Source: CAVYOE01 sp963770155 (GTDB taxonomy: Bacteria > Actinomycetota > Thermoleophilia > Solirubrobacterales > 70-9). Taken from it: a DNA stretch of 64,000 nt. The stretch covers positions 1,302,001 to 1,366,000 of the forward strand of contig CAVYOE010000001.1 in the NCBI GenBank assembly GCA_963770155.1, written 5' to 3'. Positions 17,724 through 26,615 of the stretch are shown here, in pieces (the stretch's first letter is position 1; each line of letters opens with the position of its first letter). The position numbers were made by a program, and so were the translations under genes. The notes beneath the pieces were generated by a model that was not told the DNA's origin, ran no database searches, and was given only the letters and a program-made list of their open reading frames with translations.

Positions 17724-20189
17724 ATGGCACGCCGTGCAAAAGAGAAGGAAGTTGTCGACTACCGGCATGATGAGGCGACGCGGCTAAACAATCCTCCGGC
17801 CGGGCTCGCTCGGGAGGACATCGAGGCGCCACCGAAGCGGCGCTTCGAGTACGACCCGCATCTACCACCTGAGCTGTTCTGGGCGGGAAAGGACGCCAGT
17901 GAGAGCTTCGAGGTCGAGGCACCCTCGATCCACGTGCACGAGATGCTCTCGACCGACGCAATCATTCGCGCGGCGAAGCGGGAGGATCCCCAGCCGGCTC
18001 TCTTCGGCGATCCAGAGCTAGACCGATCGCAGGCCGTCGAATTCTACGAGCACGAAATGGGCTGGACCAACCGCCTCATTCTCGGGGACTCGTTGCACGT
18101 CATGACCAGCCTGGTTGAGCGCGAACGCCTCGCCGGCCAGATACAGATGATCTACATCGACCCTCCCTACGGCATTAATTTCAACTCAAACTTTCAGGCC
18201 CGCATCTCAAACCGCGCGCCACGAGAGACAAAAGATGCGTCCATGACAAGGGAGCCCGAACAGATCCAGGCGTACAGGGACACATGGGAGTTGGGGATTC
18301 ATTCCTATCTGACCTACATGTACACACGACTGACCGTGTCGAGGGATCTTCTGAACGAGTCCGGCTCGATCTTCGTCCAGATTGGACCGGACAACCTGCA
18401 TTTGGTGCGCACACTTCTAGACGAGATCTTCGGACCCGAGAATCAGTGTCCCTTTATCACCGTCCAAAAGACATCCGGGCATGACTCATCACTACTACCT
18501 GAGGTCTGCGACTACCTGGTCTGGTACGCCCGCGATAAGGCTGCCGCGGAATCCAAGTTCCGTCACCTCTTTGGCGATCGCCCGGCACCAATTAATGATC
18601 CCGACTACAGGAGAGTCGAGATGGCAGACGGTTCTCGCCGGAACATGACTAAGGAGGAGCGCGCGAACCCGGGACTCCTTCCGGCGGATTCGCGAATCTT
18701 TCGATACGACCAAATCACCTCCGAGGGTTCGAGCCGCCGCTTTGACTTTGAGTTTCGGGGCGAGTCAAGGCAACCCCCACGAAACCGGCAGTGGGCAATT
18801 CGCGAGGAGGGGATGAAGGGGTTGAACAAGGCTAAACGGCTTGACCTAAACGGCAACACGCTGAGTTACGTGAGGTACCACGATGACTTCGCAGGGATCC
18901 GCCGAACAAATGTCTGGACGGACGTAACGCAAGCCGGCGCCAGAGGCAGGCGCAAGCAGTTTGTTGTTGAGACCAACCCGAAGATAGTCGAGCGCTGCAT
19001 CGCAATGACAACTGATCCAGGTGATCTGGTCCTGGATCCCACCTGCGGCTCGGGAACAACAGCGTGGTGTGCCGAAAAGCTTGGGCGGCGTTGGATCACG
19101 ATCGACACGAGTCGGGTGGCCGCTGCCCTGGCGAGGGAGCGCCTCCTCACCGGCAAGTTCGACTACTACAAACTCAAAGATGAGAAGCGCGGCGTTGACG
19201 GTGGATTCGAGTACGACGAACTCGAGCGAATTACTGCGAGCTCAATCGGCTACGGCCGTGACCCAGAGACAGAAATCCTGTACGACCGACCAAAGATTGA
19301 GCGTAGTCGCATCAGGGTCTCCGGTCCTTTCACCTTCGAAGCGCTCTCCCGGTATGCCGACGATCCGTTTACTGACCCCGCCGGCGACGGAGCGCGAGCG
19401 AGCACCGATGAAGGCGCCGATCACATCCAAATTCTCCTCGACGCGTTGCAGTCGCATGGGATTCCGCGTCACGAGGGCAAGCCGCTGCCGATTGAGAGTC
19501 TCTCGCCTCTCTCGGGAAGCACCGTTATCCATGCCGAAGGGACCTGCCGGGATGAGGGGAGCGAGGAGAAGCGATTCGTCGTGAGCTTGGGGCCACGACA
19601 TGGGGCGATCACAGTTGCACAGGTCGATGAAGCGCTCCATGAAGCGCCTGGCTACGACCTGGTTGTCTTCGCCGGGTTTGCTGCCCACGCTGAGGCTCAG
19701 GAGTACCTTCGTCCCGGGAAGCGGGGGCGTATCGATGTTGCTCTGCTCGAGGCGAACCCCGACCTTCTTCTCGGGGACCTTCTCAAGAACACACAAGCCA
19801 GCCAGACCTTCCGACTGTACTCAGCGCCGGAGGCCACCGTCGCGCGTGACCCCGACAGTGGCTATCAGGTCGAGGTCCAGGGCATGGACAGCTTCGATGC
19901 CGCGACGGGCGAGGTTCGCTCTGTCGGCCAAGATGAAATCGCCGCGTGGTTTCTTGACCACGATTACGATGGCTCGGTTTTCCACGTCAACCAGGCGTTC
20001 TTCACGAGGGACGATGCTTGGAAGGCGCTGACTCGCGCGATCAAGGGCATTGTCGACGAAGGGTTGATGGATCAGCTGAAAACCTTCAAGTCTCTTCCCT
20101 TCCGCCGTGGCGAGACCGGCAAGTGTGCGATCCGCGTGATCGATGACGCCGGCTCCGTCAGTGAGGCCGTCTTGGAGCTCCCAGATTGA
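17724..20189 (+). CDS. Type III-like (beta-class) DNA N6-adenine methyltransferase, Mod subunit
   Basis: 821 residues. Motif IV is IYIDPPYGINF (about residue 146) and comes before motif I, VLDPTCGSGTTA (about 437), the beta-class order used by type III Mod proteins. The region between them would contain the target-recognition domain. The C-terminal ~300 residues extend beyond a typical Mod and include FFTRDDAWKALTRAIKGIVDE. It should methylate one strand of a short non-palindromic site and provide specificity to Res. The ATG at 17724 follows the helicase-nuclease by 9 bases, and the TGA overlaps the ATG of Res. Confidence 0.88.
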   Translation: MARRAKEKEVVDYRHDEATRLNNPPAGLAREDIEAPPKRRFEYDPHLPPELFWAGKDASESFEVEAPSIHVHEMLSTDAIIRAAKREDPQPALFGDPELDRSQAVEFYEHEMGWTNRLILGDSLHVMTSLVERERLAGQIQMIYIDPPYGINFNSNFQARISNRAPRETKDASMTREPEQIQAYRDTWELGIHSYLTYMYTRLTVSRDLLNESGSIFVQIGPDNLHLVRTLLDEIFGPENQCPFITVQKTSGHDSSLLPEVCDYLVWYARDKAAAESKFRHLFGDRPAPINDPDYRRVEMADGSRRNMTKEERANPGLLPADSRIFRYDQITSEGSSRRFDFEFRGESRQPPRNRQWAIREEGMKGLNKAKRLDLNGNTLSYVRYHDDFAGIRRTNVWTDVTQAGARGRRKQFVVETNPKIVERCIAMTTDPGDLVLDPTCGSGTTAWCAEKLGRRWITIDTSRVAAALARERLLTGKFDYYKLKDEKRGVDGGFEYDELERITASSIGYGRDPETEILYDRPKIERSRIRVSGPFTFEALSRYADDPFTDPAGDGARASTDEGADHIQILLDALQSHGIPRHEGKPLPIESLSPLSGSTVIHAEGTCRDEGSEEKRFVVSLGPRHGAITVAQVDEALHEAPGYDLVVFAGFAAHAEAQEYLRPGKRGRIDVALLEANPDLLLGDLLKNTQASQTFRLYSAPEATVARDPDSGYQVEVQGMDSFDAATGEVRSVGQDEIAAWFLDHDYDGSVFHVNQAFFTRDDAWKALTRAIKGIVDEGLMDQLKTFKSLPFRRGETGKCAIRVIDDAGSVSEAVLELPD

Positions 20190-22906
20190 TGGCGTCTGCC
20201 GCGACGGACGAAAAACCCGTCACCCAGGTCACGGCGGAGAACCCGATCATTAATGGTCCGTTCGAGGAGCCGAGATTCCACTGGGAGTTCGGTGACGGCG
20301 CTCCGCGCAAGGTCGGTGGACGACGCGAGGCCGGTTACATCCCGCCGGCGCCGAAGGGGGAAACCCAACTTCGTGTGGCAGACGAGCTGGTGCGCCTAGA
20401 GCACGTCAACCGCATCCGAGCACGTGTTCGCGACTGGCGCGAGAGGGAATACGACGGGGCGACGCAGGTCACAAAGGAATTGTTTGCCCGATGGTTCGAC
20501 CCCGATCGGGAGCGGCGGCTCTTCTTCGCGCAGCGTGAAGCAATCGAAACCATTGCCTTCCTGAGCGAAGCGCCTGCCTCGTTCTCGGAAGGCGTTCGCG
20601 AAGTGCCTCGATCCCCCGAGCCCTATGAGCGCTGGGCAGTCAAGCTGGCTACCGGCGGCGGCAAGACACTCGTCATGGCAATGACGATTCTTTGGTCCGG
20701 GTTCAATAAGGTCGCGAACAGGCAGGACCGCCGGTTCGCTGACGCCTTCCTAGTGGTCTGTCCGAATCTCACTGTCAAGGAGCGACTCCTGGGCGAGGAC
20801 GGGATCGACCCTGCTCATCCAGCGAGTGCGTTTGAGGGCTTCGGCCTGGTTCCTGGTCAGTTCGAAGGCATGCTCGGCCAGTTGAAGGTAGCGGTGACCA
20901 ATTGGCACGCTCTCGCGGAGAAGGAGGACTCCAAGTATCGGGTTCTAAAGCGCGGCCCCGAATCCGACGGCGCGTATTGCCGAAGGGTGCTCGGCGAGCT
21001 TGCATCAAAACGAAGATTGATGGTCCTCAACGATGAGGCTCACCACGCGTGGCGCCCGCCCGCTGGACTAAGGGCAAAGGGAGAAGAGAAGAAAGAGCTG
21101 GAGGAGGCGACGGTCTGGGTTTCGGGGCTCGAGCGCATCCATGGCGAGCGCGAGCTTCTTCGAGCGGTCGACTTCTCTGCGACGCCGATGTACCCCGGCG
21201 CCGTGGGCGGCGAGAAAGCGTGGACGCCCTTCGAGTGGGTGATTTCGGATTTCGGCTTGGTCGACGCAATCGAGTGCGGAATCGTGAAGATCCCGCGCAT
21301 TCCGACGACTGACGACTCGGGCACGGCAGTCCCGAAGTACCGGAACCTCTGGGAGCACGTCAAGGCGGCGGCCCCCAAGCGCGGGGACGACACCGAGGAC
21401 GACGCTCATCCGATGCATGCGTACCTGGCCGAAGTCGACGGGCCCCTGAAACAGCTGGCCGGAGAGTGGTTCGACACGTTCGAGCGCTGGGGGCACACCC
21501 GTCCAATCCCGCCCGCGATGATCGTTGTCTGCGCCGAAACCAAGATGGCTCGGATCCTTGAACGCCATATCGCAGAGCGAGGAGAGGCAGGCCCCTGGCT
21601 GCAGAACCGCAACGGTGAGAAGTACACGGTGCGAATCGACTCCGACCTGTTGGATTCGGCCGAGGCTCGCCTCGAAGGCGAGTCAGCGAGCGATGCCGCA
21701 GAGAGGCTCAGGGAGCTCGTGTCTACGGTCGGGCGGGAGGGCGAGCCTGGGGAACATGTTCGGTGCCTCATCTCGGTTGGGATGCTGTCCGAGGGCTGGG
21801 ATGCTCGAAATGTCACTCAGATTCTCGGTCTCCGTGCTTTTCAGAGTCAGCTCCTGTGCGAGCAGGTCATCGGCCGGGGCTTGAGACGTTCCGACACAAC
21901 CGATCTGTCCACCCCCGAGTACGTCGACGTCTACGGCGTTCCCTTCCAGCTCTTGCCGTTTGCAAAGGCGGGCACGGACACTCCGATCGAGCCACCGAAG
22001 ACCACCCGAGTGCACAGCCTCCGCGAGCGAAAGGAGCTCCGCCTCGAGTTCCCGCGCGTGGAGCAAATCATTCATGACTTCGGCGAGGACGTGACCGTTG
22101 ATCTCGACGCGATCGAGCCGATTCTCGTTTCGCCGGAGAACGATCCCACCGCGACATGGGTCGAATTCGAGGTTGGTCAGGCTCATTCTGGCATCGGGGG
22201 CGAAACCCAAGACCGATCAACCGCGTACGAGCGCTTCCGCCCGCAGCGGCTCGTGTTTCGAGTCGCAGCGGACATCGTCGAATCAGCCGGCAAGCGGCAT
22301 CTCTTTCCCCACGTTGCTCGCTTGGTCGCAGAAGTGCTCGCGGAGAAGGTCGAGTTTGACGACGGAGTAGACGAGAGGGAGCTGTGCAACCTGCGGTATG
22401 TGCAGGAGATCCGCAACCGCACGGTTGCGGCCTTCCGTGCAACCGACCAGGACCGCCTGATCCCGGTCTTGAACGAGTACGAGTCGATTGCCTCGACCGA
22501 CTGCGACTTTCAAACGGTCAAAGACTGCTTCGCCACAACGAAGTCACACGTATCGCACGTTGTCTGCGATTCGAAGCTCGAACGAGACGTGGCAGCCCTA
22601 CTCGAGGAGCGGGAGGAGGTCGTCGCGTACGCGAAAAACGATCGCCTCTTCCTGGAAATTCCTTATAGGCATCTCGGGACGACCGGACGCTATCGACCAG
22701 ATTTCATCGTGAAGCTCGCGAATGGTCCAATCCTCCTGATCGAAACCAAGGGCCGCAAGCGGGAAAAGGACGACGCGAAAATCACTGCCGCGAATCAGTG
22801 GATCGAGGCTGTGAACAACTGGGGCGAGCTTGGAACTTGGCGATTTGGCGTCGCCCGCTCAGTGGGCGGCGCCCGGAGCCTGCTCGCGGGAGCCACAGCT
22901 GAATAG
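20189..22906 (+). CDS. Type III-like restriction endonuclease, Res subunit (helicase plus PD-(D/E)XK)
   Basis: About 905 residues. It opens with the family segment NPIINGPFEEPRFHWEF. It then has Walker A KLATGGGKTLVMAM (about 154), the DEAH-like box MVLNDEAHHAW (about 280), VDFSATPMY, MLSEGWDARNVTQI (about 534) and QVIGRGLRR (about 559). The C-terminal nuclease has GRYRPDFIVKL and ILLIETKGRK (about 836-853). This matches ATP-dependent restriction subunits that translocate on DNA and cut unmodified sites, perhaps the BPTD_3080-type family. ATG 20189 overlaps the Mod stop; an in-frame TTG lies three bases upstream. Confidence 0.88.
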   Translation: MASAATDEKPVTQVTAENPIINGPFEEPRFHWEFGDGAPRKVGGRREAGYIPPAPKGETQLRVADELVRLEHVNRIRARVRDWREREYDGATQVTKELFARWFDPDRERRLFFAQREAIETIAFLSEAPASFSEGVREVPRSPEPYERWAVKLATGGGKTLVMAMTILWSGFNKVANRQDRRFADAFLVVCPNLTVKERLLGEDGIDPAHPASAFEGFGLVPGQFEGMLGQLKVAVTNWHALAEKEDSKYRVLKRGPESDGAYCRRVLGELASKRRLMVLNDEAHHAWRPPAGLRAKGEEKKELEEATVWVSGLERIHGERELLRAVDFSATPMYPGAVGGEKAWTPFEWVISDFGLVDAIECGIVKIPRIPTTDDSGTAVPKYRNLWEHVKAAAPKRGDDTEDDAHPMHAYLAEVDGPLKQLAGEWFDTFERWGHTRPIPPAMIVVCAETKMARILERHIAERGEAGPWLQNRNGEKYTVRIDSDLLDSAEARLEGESASDAAERLRELVSTVGREGEPGEHVRCLISVGMLSEGWDARNVTQILGLRAFQSQLLCEQVIGRGLRRSDTTDLSTPEYVDVYGVPFQLLPFAKAGTDTPIEPPKTTRVHSLRERKELRLEFPRVEQIIHDFGEDVTVDLDAIEPILVSPENDPTATWVEFEVGQAHSGIGGETQDRSTAYERFRPQRLVFRVAADIVESAGKRHLFPHVARLVAEVLAEKVEFDDGVDERELCNLRYVQEIRNRTVAAFRATDQDRLIPVLNEYESIASTDCDFQTVKDCFATTKSHVSHVVCDSKLERDVAALLEEREEVVAYAKNDRLFLEIPYRHLGTTGRYRPDFIVKLANGPILLIETKGRKREKDDAKITAANQWIEAVNNWGELGTWRFGVARSVGGARSLLAGATAE

Positions 22907-22944
22907 GTCCGGGAGGTGTCGGGGTCCTGGCGACCTCAGGTCGC

Positions 22945-23529
22945 CTAGGGCACGGCGCCGAGCAAACGGCGGACCTCGTCGGCGAGCTTCCGGAACGACC
23001 GGGCGTTTTCCTCGGCCTCATCAAGATCCATCACGCTTGCAAGCGCCGGCTGGTCAGCCACTTCGAGGTAGCGTCGCTCGCCATCCATATTCGCTGTCAG
23101 TCGACCCTTTGCATCGCGAATCTGTTCGGCGTCAAGCACAGTAGCTGCATCAGGTCGGATGCCGCATGTGCCTCGCAACGAATCCTTGGTCGCGAGGAAC
23201 CAGGCCTCGAACTCCCGACATGCACAAACTATCGCCACCGGAACGTTAGTTGCGCTCGCAGCGCGTTCAACAAGGTCTTCGGCGAGTTCAACAGGGCAAT
23301 CATCATCAGCGTCAAGAAGAACCAAAGCAGCCGTCCCACCGCGCTGCCGAATGGCAAATACCAAGCTCCGCTCGAGCACGTCACTCTTGACAATCTGGTT
23401 TCGCTTGACACGAAATGGTCGCGCTACCTCGACGTCAAACCTCCCTTCCCGATTGATCAAGCGTCGGAGAAGCAAGCGAGCGGCCTCTACCTCGCCGTGC
23501 CCCTCCACTAGGGGAACGATCACAGTCAC
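22945..23529 (-). CDS. DUF4276 family (TOPRIM-like) protein
   Basis: 194 residues from GTG 23529. MTVIVPLVEGHGEVEAARLLL gives the opening Glu of a TOPRIM-type fold. AALVLLDADDDCP gives the acidic DxD, and VPVAIVCACREFEAWFLA is the DUF4276 signature. It begins 4 bases after the stop of the AAA ATPase gene, so the two are an operon. In defence modules, TOPRIM nucleases pair with ABC/AAA ATPases (OLD, Gabija, PARIS, AbiL). This pair is a split version of that theme. Nuclease activity is inferred from the fold only. Confidence 0.8.
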   Translation of the reverse strand: MTVIVPLVEGHGEVEAARLLLRRLINREGRFDVEVARPFRVKRNQIVKSDVLERSLVFAIRQRGGTAALVLLDADDDCPVELAEDLVERAASATNVPVAIVCACREFEAWFLATKDSLRGTCGIRPDAATVLDAEQIRDAKGRLTANMDGERRYLEVADQPALASVMDLDEAEENARSFRKLADEVRRLLGAVP

Positions 23530-23533
23530 CGCT

Positions 23534-24748
23534 TCAATCGGCAGATGCCGGCACTCTCGAGAAGAGAGAGGTCTGACTGGCCTCCCGCTCAGCCGCCGAG
23601 CGATCGAGGTCTAGCTCTCTTGCGCGAATTAATTCTCCCGGGGTAAACAGCTTTTCTTTAACGGCCCGCCGTCCCGATTCGTCCATCGGACCGATCAGCG
23701 TCGAGTTGTGCTCCTTTACGACCACTCGCAGTGCATCGTCGGCGATGTATTTGAAATCCAGAAGGTCCGCGCTGTGTGTTGTGACGAGGACTTGCTGGTC
23801 CAGTGAAGCATCCACCAGTACCTGGGTGATGACTTCAGCAGCGCCTGGGTGAACGGTAGCTTCGGGTTCCTCGATCGCCAGAACCGCGGGCCGTTCCGGT
23901 TGATGGACCGATAAAAGTAGACCGAGCATGCGCAACGTACCGTCAGACACGTTGCTCGCAGGAAAGCGCCAAGGGTGGCTTTGCCCGACATCCTGGCGAA
24001 ACTCAAGTGTGTCCTGCCCCCCGACGGCCCGATAATCGACCCCGACCAGTCCTTCGACGGTCTTTTCAAGCAAATTGCAAATCTGGTCATACGCACCGTC
24101 GCGTCGATCCTTGATTCGCTTTAACACGGCGGCTGCGTTGGATCCGTCCCTCCGGAGTGATTCGCCTGCATCCGGCGGCTGGGGCTCGCGCATCAAATCC
24201 GGAACAATCGAGTACGTCTCGATCCTGGTGAGGAAGTCAAAGACGTGACGGAACGGCTCGACGCTTGAAGCGGCGAAGAGCGCCAAACGATCTGAGGTAA
24301 GACGCGGACTGATCCCCGGAATCTCCTTGGTGAACTCGCCGTTCTGAACCTCGAACTCATGGACTTCGTCCATGAACGGCTCGACTCGGCACCGCTCTCG
24401 GGAGATTTCGAACTGCCCATGAGCCTTAGCCGCCACCTCGAACGCGTATGCCGCACGACCATGCTCTGGGAGATTGATCACGAGCCGAATTCCTAGATGT
24501 GTTGGATGACCCCCAGAGCGCCGTCGAACCGCACCTTGTCCCCCTCGCTTCTTGAACGCAAGGTCCATGGATTCACTCAGTGAGTCCTTTACAAAAGCCA
24601 TGGCATCAATGAAATTGCTCTTCCCCACGCCGTTTGTTCCGATCAGGACGCAAAATCTCGGCAGGCCAACGGCCACCTCTGCCAGGCTCTTGTAATTCCG
24701 GACATAGGCATTCGTAATTTGTCCGGGTTCTTGTTTAGGAGCTGCCAT
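23534..24748 (-). CDS. AAA_21/OLD-like ABC-type ATPase
   Basis: About 404 residues. The N-terminal AYVRNYKSLAEVAVGL leads into Walker A LIGTNGVGKSN (about residues 36-45). Late motifs are SDGTLRMLGLLL (ABC signature, about 270), AVLAIEEPEATVHP (Walker B, about 300) and VLVTTHSADLLD (H-loop, about 330). This is the RecF/OLD class of ATPases. The start near 24748 is preferred over an upstream GTG because GGAGG lies 8 bases ahead. It is followed directly by the DUF4276 gene. Together they are a likely two-gene anti-phage or abortive-infection module at the right end of the island. Confidence 0.85.
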   Translation of the reverse strand: MAAPKQEPGQITNAYVRNYKSLAEVAVGLPRFCVLIGTNGVGKSNFIDAMAFVKDSLSESMDLAFKKRGGQGAVRRRSGGHPTHLGIRLVINLPEHGRAAYAFEVAAKAHGQFEISRERCRVEPFMDEVHEFEVQNGEFTKEIPGISPRLTSDRLALFAASSVEPFRHVFDFLTRIETYSIVPDLMREPQPPDAGESLRRDGSNAAAVLKRIKDRRDGAYDQICNLLEKTVEGLVGVDYRAVGGQDTLEFRQDVGQSHPWRFPASNVSDGTLRMLGLLLSVHQPERPAVLAIEEPEATVHPGAAEVITQVLVDASLDQQVLVTTHSADLLDFKYIADDALRVVVKEHNSTLIGPMDESGRRAVKEKLFTPGELIRARELDLDRSAAEREASQTSLFSRVPASAD

Positions 24749-24846
24749 GCACAAATCCTCCGTTGGGGATCGCACCCTACCTAGGAAATCTTGACAAGCC
24801 GCTCGATCTCCCCATCGATCCTGACGCGGCCGTAGCCAATAGACGA

Positions 24847-26529
24847 TTACGCGAGGTTTGCCCGCCGCGGATAGGCAATTCCGGGTTCGGTCAGCACATT
24901 GACCAATGCCGGCCGCCCGGATTCAAAAGCCCCCCGAAAGGCTGCTCCTAGTTCCGCCGGGTGGTGAACGGAGGTTCCTTCGACCCCAAAAGCTTCGACA
25001 TTCCGGTCGTAGCATGTGCCGGGTTGGAGCCGTGCCGCAACCGAGTACCCGTATAGAAACTTCATCGGGTGCTCCTCCAGCCCCCAGATCCCGTTGTTGC
25101 CGACGATGCCGACGACGGGGATGTCGTGGCGGGCCACGGTGTCGAACTCCATTCCGGAGAAACCGAAGGCGCCGTCGCCTAGGAGGAGGACGACCTGGCG
25201 GTCGGGGTGGGCGAGCTTGGCGCCGATTGCCTGGCCGGGTCCGGCGCCGAGGCAGCCGTAGGGGCCCGGGTCCATCCAGCAGCCGGGCTGCTGGGTCTCG
25301 ATCACGCGGCCGGCGTATGAGACGAAGTCGCCACCGTCGCCGATCACGATCGCGTCGTCGTCGAGGAGGTCCATCAGCTCCTTGTAAATCCGCATCGGGT
25401 GGAGCGGGGCGCGGTCGTCGTTGAGCTCGGGCTCCTCGGCGGCGCGCTTCTCGGCCTCGACCTTCTCCAGCTCCTCGATCCAGGGCTTGGTCTTGGTGGC
25501 GTCGCCCTTGGCCGAGGAGCGGATCGCGGCCATCGTCGCGGCGATGTCGCCGACCAGCTCGACGTCAGCGACCCGCTCTCCCTTGAGCTCGCTCGCCGCG
25601 AGGTCGAGCTGGACAATCTTGGTCTCGGGGCCAAAGGAGCCGCCGAAGCCGAGCCGGAAGTCGAGCGGCACCCCGATCACCAGTGCCACGTCGGCGCCCT
25701 TTAAGCCGGTGCCGCGGGCGCGGCTGAAGCAGAGCTCGTGTCGTGCGGGGAGACAGCCGCGACCCATCCCGTTGAGGAAGACCGGGACCCCGAAGGCCTC
25801 AGCGAGCTCGCGCAGCTCCTCCTCTCCCCTGCCCCAGTACAAGTTCGTGCCGGCCATGATCACGGGGCGCTCGGCCGCGGCGAGCAGGGCGGCTGCCTCT
25901 TCGGCGCGCTCGGCGACTTGGGCCTCGGGCTCCGGCGCATCGGGCGCCTCGGCCTCCGACTCCATGAAGACGACGTCGAGCGGGTAGTCGACGAACGTCG
26001 GGCCGCTCGGCAGCTCGCAGGCGCGGTCGATCGCGGCGGCGGTGACCTCTGCGATTCTTGCCGGGTCCTTGACCGTCTCGGCGGACTTGGTGATCGGCTC
26101 GACCACCGGGAGGTGGTCGAACTCCTGGAGCGATCCGCTCCCCCAGCGCATCTCGGGCGCGCGCCCACCGAGGGCGACGATCGGCGAGTTGTTGAACTTG
26201 GCGCCGGTGAGGGCGCTGATTCCGTTGGTGACCCCGGGCCCGGCGGTGAGCGCGCAGACGCCTGGGGTGCGGGTCGCCTTCGCCCAGCCCTCGGCGGCCC
26301 AGACCGCGGACTGCTCGTGGCGGAAGTCGATCACCTCGATCCCCTCCCTGACGCAGCCGTCGTAGATCGAGAAGAGGTGGCCGCCAGAGAGAGTGAAGAG
26401 GTGGCTGACGCCGCGGGCCTTGAGCGCGCGGGCGACGTGGATGCCGCCATGGACTGGACCCGTCTCGGGCGCGGGCGGCGGCGGCTCGCCGCTGATCTTG
26501 GTAACTCTGACCTTCTCATCCGTTGCCAC
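24847..26529 (-). CDS. TPP-dependent acetolactate synthase-like / 2-hydroxyacyl lyase-like enzyme
   Basis: 560 residues. It has the three domains of the acetohydroxyacid synthase/oxalyl-CoA decarboxylase superfamily: an N-terminal domain with the cofactor-activating Glu (FRHEQSAVWAAEGWA), a central domain, and a TPP-binding domain with LLGDGAFGFSGMEF and GIVGNNGIWG. The exact substrate cannot be read from sequence; acetolactate synthase and 2-hydroxyacyl-CoA lyase are both possible, and no ilvN-like small subunit is adjacent. The last ~75 codons (24847 to about 25075) use codons such as CTA, TTT, GCA, AAT and ATT, almost absent from the rest of the gene. The island edge may therefore lie inside it. 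Confidence 0.85.
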   Translation of the reverse strand: MATDEKVRVTKISGEPPPPAPETGPVHGGIHVARALKARGVSHLFTLSGGHLFSIYDGCVREGIEVIDFRHEQSAVWAAEGWAKATRTPGVCALTAGPGVTNGISALTGAKFNNSPIVALGGRAPEMRWGSGSLQEFDHLPVVEPITKSAETVKDPARIAEVTAAAIDRACELPSGPTFVDYPLDVVFMESEAEAPDAPEPEAQVAERAEEAAALLAAAERPVIMAGTNLYWGRGEEELRELAEAFGVPVFLNGMGRGCLPARHELCFSRARGTGLKGADVALVIGVPLDFRLGFGGSFGPETKIVQLDLAASELKGERVADVELVGDIAATMAAIRSSAKGDATKTKPWIEELEKVEAEKRAAEEPELNDDRAPLHPMRIYKELMDLLDDDAIVIGDGGDFVSYAGRVIETQQPGCWMDPGPYGCLGAGPGQAIGAKLAHPDRQVVLLLGDGAFGFSGMEFDTVARHDIPVVGIVGNNGIWGLEEHPMKFLYGYSVAARLQPGTCYDRNVEAFGVEGTSVHHPAELGAAFRGAFESGRPALVNVLTEPGIAYPRRANLA

Positions 26530-26615
26530 GTTTGCGAGCGTAGCGGGCGGGCACTTGGTGTGGAACGTTGTGCGCTAGCGCTCCGTGGACTTGCTAGCGG
26601 CGCCCGCCGAGCGAA

